Under the pieces are notes generated by a model. It searched no databases. It saw nothing but the letters and a program-made list of their open reading frames with translations, and had not been told where the DNA came from. The translations under genes and the position numbers were made by a program. From Syncephalastrum monosporum B8922 (lineage: Eukaryota; Mucoromycota; Mucoromycetes; Mucorales; Syncephalastraceae), in contig JNEN01001161.1 of NCBI GenBank assembly GCA_000697355.1, forward strand, positions 1 to 64,000: a stretch of DNA of 64,000 bases, in the 5' to 3' direction. Shown piece after piece: positions 9,889-20,513 of this stretch (its first letter is position 1; the number at the start of each line of letters is the position of its first letter).

Positions 9889-12800
9889 ATGGAAGCAAAG
9901 ACAGGCTCGAAGCTTCGCCGAAGCGGGCGCAAGACCCGCACGGCCAACCCGATGGCCGTCTACGACTATACCTTGCGCTGCGCTATCCGGGCTTGTCTCG
10001 AGCAGCAGTCCGGCACTCTGACCTCATCCCCCTCCGCCACATCACAAGCCAAACCCACTCGCCCCGACCGCCACTCGATCCACATGGGCGTGTCCGGCGT
10101 CCTCGGCAGCTTGACTGACAAGTTTGGAGACGAAGCCAAGTCGGACAAGCTGACCCGGGAAATCGTCCGTGGCCTGCTCAAGCGCCTCGACGACGTCAAG
10201 CGCACCAGCACCGACAGAACCTACCTCAGCGTCCTCGCTGTCTTTACAAAGAACAACCTCCAGTCGCAGCGCTACAAGCCCACCGGCTCCGTCAACGACC
10301 TCGTCATCGCCTTCCTAAAGACCAGCGAGAGCGAGCTCAGAAAAGTCGACCCCAACCCTGCGGTCTGGTACGAGCAGCTCAACCAGTACATTGCCCGCTT
10401 CGCCGAGCTCGTTATCCAGACCATCCAGGAAGACGCTCCCTCCTGCGCTACGCCTGAGCTGATGGAGAAGCTGAATAACTTCATTGATCCGCCCAACAAA
10501 TCCTCTGCGCGCCGTCGCGAGTCCGAGCGAAAGCAACCTCCCGGATCGCCGGGCTCGCCCATGCCACAAAACGATCCTCTCGACCTCCTTGAGAACTTCC
10601 CCATGGTCAAGACCGTCCAAAACCTTTTCCAGGTCTCCAACGCAGACCACAGACGGAAACTGCAGGAGCTCAAGCCTATCTGCACCGAATCTGTAAGTTC
10701 ACCTTCCCTAGTTCACTCACCCTGCGTCTGGCTCACGCGTGAATCTTCATCCTTAGGCCTTCCTCCTGGATTTGAAGAAATGTATCAACAATATCCATAC
10801 CAACCAGTCGTTTCCTGGGCGACGGGAGGATTTCCCGAATCAGCAGGCCTATGATAATTGGCAGCGTCGCGAGATCAAACAGCTTACCGAGCTCATGAAC
10901 ACGCTGATGCTTATGAAGCCGAATCTTGCTATCAGCGCTGCAAGCGAGACAGACGTCGGCAACGCGAATCTCCTTGGCGGACGCAACTCTCTCCCGAACG
11001 ACGGTAGCTCTCCTCCGGTATATTGCTAGCCCGATCTCTGGTTTTTATTGTCGCACCCTAACTCGCCTGTGTTTCTGTAGCGCGTCGATTCGGCTCCCAG
11101 CCCCTTCACCTATATACCGAATGACCCCCGCTCGTACTTCCGTCTCCTCATGAATATGTGCGTTGACTATGATACGGACGTTATACCCGACTCGGAGCGC
11201 GCAAAGATCAGCGTCTTGTCTCAACAGTCCGACGAGTTGCTGCGTGAGTGTTGGAAGACCTGGCGTTTATCCGCACCTTTCCGCGCCGTCCTGTATCTAG
11301 AACTCGTCAAGGCACGTTTCGATGATGAAAAGCTCGAACTCGACGACGTCCGCGATGCCTCGCGCGCTCTCGATAAAGTCATCAAGGAGAATGATACAAG
11401 CAACTGGGCTATCAATGATGTAAGCCACTTGATCTCATAGATGCATTTTTCCTGACAGCTTCCTTTTTTTTTTTTTTTTTTGCAACAGCGAGAGAGTTTA
11501 ATACGCTCCTACGAGGGTCTGAACCAAACGCTTTTGCATGCCTTGGAAGATGCGCTTTCTGAGTACTGGAAAATTAGCCCAGATTGGGTGTATGATCTTG
11601 TCGGCATGTTGGACAAAATTTATGAAAACCCTGCTTACCTTGAGGACCATTCCGACCCGAATCTTGCTTTTCTCCGTCTGGAAGAGACTGTTGAGGTAAA
11701 GATCAAGTGTGAAGGACACAAAGACAAAGCAATTAACGAGCTTTGTAGGGTGCTGCTGTCGCGAGATGGCGCAGTTTGGAGAAGACGTTGTCGGACAATT
11801 CGCAGGACAACCTCTCCAACCTGCTGGCATTGGCAGACAAGCTGACCAAAGAACTCGTGTCCATCAGTAAGCGAAGGTTCAAAACGCCGGTTAAGGGGTA
11901 AGCAAGGGCAATACACACGTGGTTATGCAAATACTGATTTTCTGCTTGTAGTGTACTTCCTATTCCGGGCATCGTCATGGCAAGGCACATGCCATTCTTT
12001 GCGCTCGAGATGGAAAACTGGGCGTACTCACCCGAAGCGCAAGATGCTCCTGTTGAGGTCACATTTGAGTTATACAACAAAGTACTAAGTCTGAAGCGCT
12101 TGTACGATCAATACGGCCCGAAGCAGAAATCTGCGCTCTTCAAAGTTGAATCCTGGTTCCTGCAACATGTGCGGCGCTGGCTCAAAACGACCAATGCAGC
12201 TACGGTCGAGTGGGTCGAAAATGCGATTCGGCAAGACGAATTCAAGCCCGTCAATGACGCTGCAACGCATTCGTCGTCCATTGTCGATCTTTTCAGTATG
12301 TTCCACCAGGCCGTCGACTTTGTCCAGAACCTGCAGTGGCCGAATGAACTTCAGCGCTGCCGTTTCTTTACTGCGCTCGGCAAAGTCATTGCTGTCGCGC
12401 TGGAGCACTACACAAGCATATTGGAAATGCTGATCTTTGAAGAGATCAATCCACCGAGCGACCAGAGCGAAACCAGAGCATCCAGCGGTACATTCCTCGA
12501 CCGGGCGCGATACCAGTTTTATGGCAGCAATCGCAACAGCAAAGACGAAGAGGTGCCAACCAACTTTACGCCCGAACTGTGTATCATGATCAACGACATT
12601 GAGGCCGCGCGTAGCCGTCTCGACCGCCTCTACCAAATCATGGACGTCGATGAGACTGCTGAGCTGATGCGCGAGTATGGCTCTCCCGCGGTCGAGAAAA
12701 CGGAGCAGACCAACTTTTTGTATTCGATCAAGGTGGTGCGGGCAGAGAACCTCCAAGCGCTGGACGCGAATGGACTGAGCGACCCATATGCCGTTTTGGA

Positions 12801-13750
12801 AATCAACAAGACCGAAATTGGCAGGACCCGTACCGTTTACAAGACGCTGAACCCGCGGTGGGATCACACCTTTGATGTGTGGTTGAATGAACGTAATGTC
12901 GAGGCATTGGCTCTGGTGTACGACGAGGACATGATTGGTGCCAACCAAGAGTGCGGTAGTGTCTGGTTCAAGCTCTCGCCCGACTACTTTGATGACTACC
13001 AGGAACACGAGCTGAGCCTCAGCCTGCACCCTCAGGGCAAGATTCTACTCCGCATCAGCTTGGTGGGCGAAAAAGATGACATTCAATTCTGGTTCGTCAA
13101 AGCCTTCCGTACACTCAAACGGGCAGAGGCAGACGCAGCTGGTCTTATTGTGGACAAGGTAAATATATACAAGCGTATGTGTGCTGATGTGAACTAATCA
13201 CTGTCATGAATAGATGGGCCGATATATGCGTCAGTGCTTATCACGACGCACATTAGATAAGCTGCTGCGAAAGGATCGCAGCTTTTTCTCCTCGTTCAGC
13301 CGAACGAACAAGCACGTGGAGCCGACGTTGAACGAGTGTGAAGATGCGATTGCTCCGCTGTTGGACCACTTGGAAACCAACCTAGCGATCCTAAACAATC
13401 ATCTGTCTGAAACCAATATGCAACTCGTGGTGCTTCGCATTTGGAAGGAGATTCTTCTGACCTTGGAAGCTGTGCTACGGCCGCCTCTGGAGCACCAACA
13501 GTCAGACATTAAGCCTTTGGACGAATACGAGGAGCACGTTGTGCTCAAATGGCTTGAGGTAAGCCCGTTAAGTCCTACTGTCCATCATTAGCGTGGTTAT
13601 TAACGGTTTGAGCAGCTGCTGAAGGTATTCTTTAATGGTGGCGAAGACGGCGATGCCATTCCTTTGGATAAACTTGAGAACAAGCAATACTGCTCTCTTA
13701 TCAACGATGTCCGCCATAACCGTGATTCTCAGCTGATGATCGAAGCTTGA
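9889..13750 (+). CDS. UNC13-like C2/MUN domain protein
   Basis: Fungal UNC13-type proteins (the family of fission yeast Ync13/Git1) act in exocytosis, endocytosis and septation at the plasma membrane. Eight exons keep frame: 9889-10692, 10757-11017, 11081-11419, 11489-11695, 11749-11897, 11952-13158, 13214-13558 and 13616-13750, giving 1148 residues. A helical N-terminal region and MUN/MHD1 segments precede a C2 domain (about residues 842-950: YSIKVVRAENLQALDANGLS, then DPYAVLEI and NPRWDHTFDVW), followed by an MHD2 segment. C2 acidic residues (D in SDPYA, D in YDEDM) suggest possible calcium or lipid binding. The architecture MHD1-C2-MHD2 and length fit the family. The last codons run LMIEA then TGA. 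Large antisense ORFs inside exon 6 are shadows. Confidence 0.9.
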
Positions 13751-14524
13751 AGAAAATCACCCATCTCTAATACATATATGCTTACTTGTATCAAAATTGT
13801 CTGTATTCTGCTCATATATAACCATGTGGTCTCAGGGAACAAATTACACTGCTCATGTGGAGAAGCTCTTTAAAAAATGGATAGCATGAGCGATACTTGC
13901 GTGCATGGGTACTTGTAGGTAGAGTTCACCGAGGTAACGAACGGAGGATGCCAGCGAACTCATGAGCGCCCTACGTGATCTGGACGACTTCTTCAACGAG
14001 TATCTGGAAGGAGGCGGTGAGTATGCACAAGATGATAGTGGTCTTCCTTGGCTGGAACATCGCCCCAGGATAATATATTTGATGATTGTCATGCAGCTAC
14101 CTGCTACTAACGAAACGCTTATACCCACCAGTGTCCTAACCAAACTTATTTCACTAAATCTAATAAACAGCTCGCCACTTATCAATATCTGCGTGCTTAT
14201 GCTTGGACACGACATAAAGCTTTAAATGCAGTCTTAAACGCGGCACTACTTTGAAAGATTTGCGCAAATTAGCCAAGTATAATTGTGCAAAATCATTTGC
14301 TTCTGTATACATGAGCAAATGAAAAGCAACAACACGGACTACTTGAGACGCAGACAGGACGCGTGAGATGGTTGATATAAGCTACCGATCCTAAAGGAAG
14401 TACATAGACGCCGCTTTTCGCTTTAGAATATCGACAAGAAGACGGTCTGGCAGCAACTCATACGCCACCGGGAAAATTAATGAAATATCGTTCCTGGAAC
14501 CTGGGCTGGACCTCTTTTTAAATG
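13751..14524. other. Intergenic, no clear gene
   Basis: The UNC13-like 3' flank, then short ORFs on both strands. A small plus ORF from 13962 (MSALRDLDDFFNEY...) ends at a GTGAG donor-like site, but no downstream exon could be matched, so I do not call it a gene. Confidence 0.45.
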
Positions 14525-14937
14525 TATTAAAATGGATAATTTTTGAAGCGGCGAAGTGTCAATGGATCATGCAACTCAAATAAAGTTGCACCAAACTTTA
14601 ATGCAGGACGACACATGCAAGAAGTCTACATCTCAAACGCTGGTTGTTCATTTTTATCGAGTGGTATACTCTACATACCGTGCGTCTGATATAGTGTCAT
14701 ACCAGTCTGTTTCTATGGGAACATATCACCTTGCCCTGCTTCCACGTTTCACCTGATTCAGGCACCAGGCGACGAGCCATGTCAATGATCGTGTCCATTC
14801 ACTAAGCACATTCCAAAAGAAGAGAAAAAAGGGAGCTAATTCCAAGTCAATGCGTCACGGAATGCTGTCTACTGACATTTGAAACCTAATGACACTTTTA
14901 TTACACCTTTATGTCTCACACACTGGCTTTAAAAAAC
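14525..14937 (+). repeat. ~412-bp dispersed repeat, right copy
   Basis: Inverted copy of 1-412; the shared sequence ends at about 14937, 90 bp before the start of the repeat-rich ORF at 15028. The two copies flank 14.1 kb holding CstF64, septin, AP-3 sigma and the UNC13-like gene. High identity implies recent spread or gene conversion. Element type is unresolved: no TIRs or TSDs were evident. Confidence 0.85.
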
Positions 14938-15027
14938 TGCAAAAACGCGTATTTCATGTATGCGCAGCAGCGCGTAAGATCTTTTTTCTTCTCTCTTCAC
15001 TTTTCTTATCGTACCTCATTGCACGCA

Positions 15028-16431
15028 ATGTCCACAAACGCACAAAGCCTCTTTTCTGCCCCTGCCCCTGCCGCCATTGCCGACGCCGATGTCGAGGACA
15101 TCTTAGCGGAAATTCTTGAGGAGCCGACCTCCTGTTTGTCGCCCTCCCGCGCCGTAGCTGCGCCTGTCTCTCCTGCCGTTGCCGCTTCGTGTGGCTTTTC
15201 CTTCGCACCTGCTCCTGCGCCGTTCACCACCTTTGGCTCTTCCGTCGTTGGCTCTCCTCCGGCTCCCGCCACTGCTGTCGCGTCTGGCTCGTCGGCGTTC
15301 GTGTTTGGCACCTCGCTGCCTGCCAACTTTGGCTTCTCGCCCGCTTTCGCTCCGGCTGCCCCGTCTGGCGCCTCTGCGGCCACTCCTGGTGGTTCGCATC
15401 GACTTCCTTCTGGTGCATCGTCGCCTGCTTCTGGCTTCTCGCCTGCTTCTTCTGGCTTCTCGCCTTCTTCTGGCTTCTCGCCTGCCCACGCTCCGGCTGC
15501 TCCTTCTGGCTTCTCGCCTGCTTCTGGCTTCTCGCCTGCCCACGCTCCGGCTGCTTCTTCTGGCTTCTCGCCTGCTTCTGGCTTCTCGCCTGCCATCGCT
15601 CCGGCTGCTTCTTCTGGCTTCTCGCCTGCCCACGCTCCGCCTGCTTCTAGCGCTTCGTCGCCTGCTTCGTTTGGTGCCTCGCCTGCTCTCCCTCCCGCTG
15701 CTGACGCTGCTTCTGGCGCTTCGTCGCCTGTCTCGTTCGGTGCTTCGCCTGCTCTCCCTCCCGCCTCTGTTGCTGCTTCTGGCGCTTCGTCGCCTGTCTC
15801 GTTCGGTGCTTCGCCCGCCCTCCCTCCCGCTGCTGTTGCTGCTTCTGGCGCTTCGTCGCCTGCTTCGTTTGGTGCCTCGCCTGCTTCGTCTGGTGCCTCG
15901 CCTGCCATCCCTCCCGCCGCTGCTTCTGGCGCCTCGTTTGGTTCCTCTCCTGCCCTCCCTCCGGCTGCCACTTGTGGTACCTCTTCGCCTGCTGCCACGT
16001 CTGGAGGCTTGTCTTTGTGCGCGTCGTTTGGCCTTCTGCCGGCGCCTGCTGTTTTGCCTGTGGTCGGCTCGTCCGTGGTGTCGTCTGCTGCGTCGGCCGG
16101 CCACAGCGCAAGTGGTCATAGTGTGGATGACCTCATCGAGGGAATGTATGGCTTGACTTTGTGGGAGCCCGGCGACGTTCGTGGGCCGTCGCCGGTGCGA
16201 TCACCCCCACCCGCTCCCAGCGGCTACTGGAATTGGTCGCTGCGAGCATTCGTGTTCCCAGACGGGGACATTGAGCTGGACTTGGACGTCCATATGTGGG
16301 ACGCATCCCCACTGTGCCGGCCGGGTTCGTCCGGGTTTGCCTGGGTCCGGCGCCGGCCGGCTGGCGCTCGCCATGAGCGCCATATGGGTGCAGGCCTCGT
16401 GCGGTGGGGCCTGCACCCATATAGCCGCTAA
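15028..16431 (+). CDS. Ser/Ala/Pro-rich repeat protein with FG motifs, unknown function
   Basis: A single uninterrupted ORF of 467 residues from the ATG at 15028. The N terminus (MSTNAQSLFSAPAPAAI...) has FG dipeptides in an SSxFVFGTS-like context. Residues about 130-210 are tandem SGFSPA/HAPAA units; residues about 210-300 are tandem units of about 21 residues, SFGASPALPPA plus AASGASSPV. The C terminus is non-repetitive: it has DDLIEGMYGLTLWEPGD and an acidic DIELDLDV patch. The composition and FG dipeptides recall FG-nucleoporins or disordered cell-wall proteins, but there is no signal peptide, GPI site or structured nucleoporin domain, so no function is assigned. GC content is far above the flanks. 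It starts 90 bp after the right 412-bp repeat. Antisense ORFs of 330 and 338 codons here are artefacts of the repeat's base composition. Confidence 0.6.
   Translation: MSTNAQSLFSAPAPAAIADADVEDILAEILEEPTSCLSPSRAVAAPVSPAVAASCGFSFAPAPAPFTTFGSSVVGSPPAPATAVASGSSAFVFGTSLPANFGFSPAFAPAAPSGASAATPGGSHRLPSGASSPASGFSPASSGFSPSSGFSPAHAPAAPSGFSPASGFSPAHAPAASSGFSPASGFSPAIAPAASSGFSPAHAPPASSASSPASFGASPALPPAADAASGASSPVSFGASPALPPASVAASGASSPVSFGASPALPPAAVAASGASSPASFGASPASSGASPAIPPAAASGASFGSSPALPPAATCGTSSPAATSGGLSLCASFGLLPAPAVLPVVGSSVVSSAASAGHSASGHSVDDLIEGMYGLTLWEPGDVRGPSPVRSPPPAPSGYWNWSLRAFVFPDGDIELDLDVHMWDASPLCRPGSSGFAWVRRRPAGARHERHMGAGLVRWGLHPYSR
15430..15900 (+). repeat. Coding minisatellites inside the FG/SGFSPA ORF
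   Basis: Two families: 18-54 nt units encoding SGFSPA and SGFSPAHAPAA (about 15430-15650), then about 63-nt units encoding the ALPPA/SGASSPVSFGASP motif (about 15650-15900). Units keep the reading frame. Confidence 0.85.
16382..16422. repeat. Perfect 15-bp inverted repeat (hairpin) at end of repeat ORF
   Basis: 16382-16396 (ATATGGGTGCAGGCC) is the exact reverse complement of 16408-16422, with an 11-nt loop. A second short palindrome (AGCCGCT / AGCGGCT) overlaps the stop codon at 16423-16437. Both lie in the last codons of the ORF. Confidence 0.85.
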
Positions 16432-16589
16432 GCGGCTGGTGTCCGCCCCGTAGCTGGTAAGGCTTTTGTAATTTCTTGTACTGTGTTTTCTTGATCAGTT
16501 GAATTGACTCGTTTTCGTTGATAGACCCCCGCTGTGGTGCACCGGGGAGTAACGCCTGCCCGAAGCTGCCGTATCCGGAGCCGACTAGC

Positions 16590-19500
16590 CGGTGCTACTT
16601 CACCCCCCTACGGAGACCCTCCGGCCCAAACCGATGCACACCGAGACGTATAAGGTCCCTTGCAGGCTTCTCGAGAACAATGGCATCCACGTCCTCGCGT
16701 CTTTGGCTGAAAAGATAAGTGTTTATTTTTCTTTTTCTTTTTTCTCAATGAATGGGGTCTAACAACATGACGCAGGTAGCCACCCGTCGGAAGTGAAGGA
16801 TAGTATCCCAGTCATCGGTCTGTTGGCCACAGTATATGACTGCGAACTATCCTACAACCTTTTTTGTAGGGCTCCGGATGATGCCATTGTTCTAATGTTT
16901 ATCTTCGCTCATGTTCGCACTGCCGCAACGAATGAACCGCACTTTTATGGTGTCAAACTGGACCGAGTAAAATACATGGACGGACGGTTGGAAAGGTCAG
17001 TACAATGAGAAAAGAAAAGCAAAATAAATAGGTACTCATATCCTTTAATAGTCTCAAAAGTGCACGGTCTTGCGGTTGGGGGGAATCTCCATCCGGGGTG
17101 GAGTAGTATCGGTAGGTCGGCAAGGACGGAAACACTAACGGCAACATCAGGGCGAAAAGGCGCGAAACTTGGTGCACTACGGAGGGGGTCGCCGCTGCGG
17201 GGTGGACGCCATGGCGGGGGGCCCTGGGAGAACAAGGCCTTTTGGCGGACCTAACCGCCGGGAGAGGTGGGAGGAAGGAAGTTTGGGGCAATACGAAGGG
17301 TTTGTCCTTCAGGAGCACATCGCATCTTTTTGTGTCAAGGTAAAGCACGCACACCAAGCCAAGTCCATTTATTCACGTCATCTACATCTTTTCTATTTGA
17401 TTAGGCGAAGTGACATTTTTCTCTACGACCCTGGTGGGATCATTGGGACTTGCCCCTTTTGGTCCGCTCCTCAGGTTGGTATCTGAACTACACAAGGCCT
17501 CATACCACGAACTAACTATCAATCTTCGCTTGGTCAGTTCGGATGGCAAACCGCACAGACAAACGACACACGACACACAAATTATCCCTGGCTCTCACTC
17601 TCGCTCGCTCGAGGATGGACTTGGAATGACGATCAAGATCTAGTACGTGCACTTCCTGCGCAAAAGGCGTCAAGCAGCGAACATACATTGGCTTTGGTGG
17701 GTGAACAAAGGTCAGTCTACAATGTCAATTTGCAATGATTCATGTCTTGCTCATCAGTAATTTGAATAGCACAGGCTCTGATTGGACTCTGGCTTGCCTC
17801 CCTACATATGTTGCGGTGGCTATCGATATACATCTAAAAGGTCTGGTTAGCCCAGTACCTTTTCTACTCTTGCATGCTTCGAGAAGGCGGGCGTCTCATA
17901 CTCATCCATGGTGGCGACAAGTACTCAAGGCTTTAGAAAGGCAGGCAAACAACACGGGGACATCTGTGCAAAAAGGTAAGCTCTTAGCGTCATCCAAATT
18001 ACCATACCAGATACTTATATCATATGTGTATCACTGACAGGTACACAATGATAGTCGGGCGGACGCATCGGATCGAATGGTGACTGAGTACGAGGGAACA
18101 ACCACGACAGAACAACTACACAGACGAACAACACGGGAACATTGTACGAATAGGTATGTCATTGAATGTACCTGCACATCACATCAAATGCTTATCCAGT
18201 CATAATTCTCTCCGCTGATAGTACGCAGAAACGAATCCAAAGCACACCACCACACCACCGCATTTGGCGGAAAGATCTCCATAAGCCACGTATCGTGGGT
18301 TCCGGCATGCGGTCCTTCTAATCTCGACATGGACATTGGTGCTGAGGACAAGAAAGCTGGATGGTGGCGACCTGTTCCGCGAGCGTGACCATCGCAACCT
18401 ATCCTATTCTTTATACGCGGCGACATACCCAACGCCTTGCTTTGTTTGTTCTCTCCTCAATTATCCTTTGGAGAAGCTCTTGGAATGAAAGCACTTTTAA
18501 AAAGGTAAAGCACACCGCAGTGTTGACATGACAAAGATCTTATTTGATTTCCATAGAGCATGTGCCATATCTGAATTTTGGCGCTCCTGTACATACTGCG
18601 TGCGATGGCTCTCCAGCTACATGCATTCCGAGCTCATAGCTGTGCTCTGCTCGGGTGGACACACTGCTCTCTGGATCGAACCTCATCGGCTGCTCTACTC
18701 ATCTCGGCTGGCTGCAACAACAACAACAACAAAAAGAAAAAGAAAACAAAAACACGTCGTCTGGCCCAGACATTCCATGGTAAGCAATGATGACTGCTCA
18801 TTGACATGATCATTCTCTAAATCCATCACTGTTCAATGTCCTGCTTAGGTCACCGGACAAGGTAGACGGACACATACATAAAAGTCCCTTTCTACGAAGA
18901 TCTATTGGAAAGCGTCGTCCGGCCCAGACATTACATGGTTAGCAAATATGACAGTTGATTTGCATAGTCAGGCGCTGATTCCATCACTGTTTCAGTGCCT
19001 TGTTTAGGTCACCGGACATGGTAGACGGACACATACATCAAAAGTCCCTCTCTACACAGATCTATTGCCCTACGAAACCAGTAGGCGTATCCAAAGCAAT
19101 ATCTTACTTGATATGCTTCATAAGCATTAGCTATCAGCGAATGCACACGCAGCACTAGCAAGAGAAAGAGCAAGACGGCTACATGATGCGACATCCAGCG
19201 GACACACTAGTTCATTCGAGCAACATGACCTATAGCTCCTTATACCAATAAAAATGCAGCCCATTTATACCATGACATGTAGTGGATCTTGACACCGTTT
19301 ACAGAATGCCAATGCTGTGTACACTACATCTCCATAAATCACATATTTATCAGATAGATTTGTATACCAAGACACGCTTGTAACCACAGAAGACGGTGCT
19401 TCTGGTGGATACCATTCCTGATTCATTCACTCTGCAAGAAAACCCCATAGACATACGTTGATGCATCGGGAAAGCACAGAAAAAGTACTCGTAAAGATGC

Positions 19501-19718
19501 TACGTTGTGTTATTTTATAGGAAGGAGTAAGTGATATGATCATATCATATCAACAACCTCATCCGCCCCTAACTCAGGCGACCCGTCGCCAGCAATCAGG
19601 ATACCAGATATCAGCGACGCTCCAACCAAACAATGATGAGAGTGCTTATAACTGGCGTTATGTCGAGGACTACATTGAGGAAGTCGGAGATGACAGGATG
19701 AATTGGCAAGCGTTATGA
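16590..19718 (+). pseudogene. Exon-like fragments of an unrecognised, probably decayed multi-exon gene
   Basis: Protein-like pieces separated by good GT-AG introns occur on the plus strand: a piece ending LLENNGIHVLASLAEK (to about 16714), spliced to HPSEVKDSIPVIGLLATVYD... MDGRLER (16778-16997), then pieces around 17240-17340 (YEGFVLQEHIASFCVK), 17735-17975 and 18530-18780, ending with the 19550-19718 segment (NWRYVEDYIEEVGDDRMNW, stop). No single continuous frame could be built: stop codons fall after the second piece, and the region holds a 158-bp internal duplication. No domain is recognised. The last segment is shared with the remnant at 955-1125, so this may be a relative of the same element-borne family. 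Confidence 0.35.
18755..19067. repeat. Tandem duplication, 158-bp period
   Basis: Unit 1 (18755-18912) and unit 2 (18913-19067) align throughout with scattered substitutions. Each begins CGTCGT(C/T)(T/C)GGCCCAGACATT and contains GGTCACCGGACA and TAGACGGACACATACAT. Each unit has an intron-like internal part, with a donor-like GTAAGC in unit 1 that is TTAGCA in unit 2. Confidence 0.85.
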
Positions 19719-19720
19719 TG
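19550..19720 (+). repeat. Dispersed ~170-bp repeat, right copy
   Basis: Inverted partner of 955-1125. Here the reading frame is intact to a TGA stop and encodes a C terminus rich in Gln/Arg then Asp/Glu/Trp/Tyr. Similarity begins abruptly at 19553, shortly after an acceptor-like TTTTATAG. Confidence 0.75.
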
Positions 19721-19739
19721 ATAATTGCCGCAAATTATG

Positions 19740-19845
19740 GCACAGCCAAAAAAAAAAGAATGCCCGCTCTATATGACACAGACAAAAAAAAGCATACCTG
19801 CCCTTTATGACACAGCAAAAAAAAAAAAAGCTGTGTGCATTATAA
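19740..19845. repeat. Short tandem repeat, ACACAG plus poly-A units
   Basis: Three imperfect units of (TATGACA)CAG/CC followed by 8-13 A and a GCATACCTGCCC-like spacer. Confidence 0.7.
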
Positions 19846-19914
19846 CATCGAATGCCCAACAGCATCTCCCGCTTTCTCTTATATAATCGAGCCTGAGGAA
19901 GTCGAAGACTGCGT

Positions 19915-20305
19915 TTCAGTAGACCTTCAGCAGAAATAGCGCCCTAAATGGAACTGTTGTTGCTCGTCTTTTGGAAGTTGTGACCACTGCCGGTGTGCCT
20001 TTCTTGGACCATGTCATACCACGCTCCACATTAATATGAAAGGCAGAATCATGAAGAAAAGCAAATGGGTTTACTCCAGTGAACAAATATAGTCCAGACG
20101 CTCTTGAATACTTCTCCTCGCTATCCCGAATTATGGCTGAAACCGAGCTTCTTTCAGAGACAAATTCCCCTTTAATGATGTAGAGGTCTGCTTCAACCTT
20201 TTCATCATTTCGTCTAGGGCGATTGAATGATTCTCGTCAATGCATTCAAGAATAACGTTTTTGTGTTCCTTCTGGATGATACATGGACGACCAGCCTTCC
20301 TCCAT
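19915..20305 (-). pseudogene. Tc1/mariner-type transposase relic
   Basis: On the minus strand a helix-turn-helix-like part (20300-20165: GRPCIIQKEHKNVILECIDE...) is followed by the region preceding and including the first catalytic Asp of Tc1-like DDE_3 transposases (20052-19925: HDSAFHINVERGMTWSKKGT, PAVV). Both match the fungal Tc1 pattern 'ESAFHIN..R...WSKKGTPAVV'. The Asp is present in HDSAF, but there are stops and frame changes between the parts, and the second Asp and the third acidic residue are missing. The element is inactive; no terminal inverted repeats were identified. Confidence 0.7.
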
Positions 20306-20513
20306 GTCAGATACCGTCAGGATCCTTCTCGTATTACTTGTACCAGTTCGGTGCTGTACGAAAATAAATCCCGAGATGGTTTGTAGCAGCAGCAACGCCC
20401 AGACATGGTTAATCAGGGATATTGATTGACATAAGATCTAGCAAACGGGAACTTGGCATATTTGTCAGGAGATAAAAGACTGTACTTTGCCTGAACTCGC
20501 TATTCAGTTCACG

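Noticed and set aside
12085..13029. 314-codon antisense ORF inside the UNC13-like gene
   Set aside because: Shadow of a conserved exon carrying the C2 domain.
15006..16119. 330- and 338-codon antisense ORFs over the FG-repeat gene
   Set aside because: Repeated codons make several frames open; products are pure Ala/Glu/Gly or Arg/Ser repeats.
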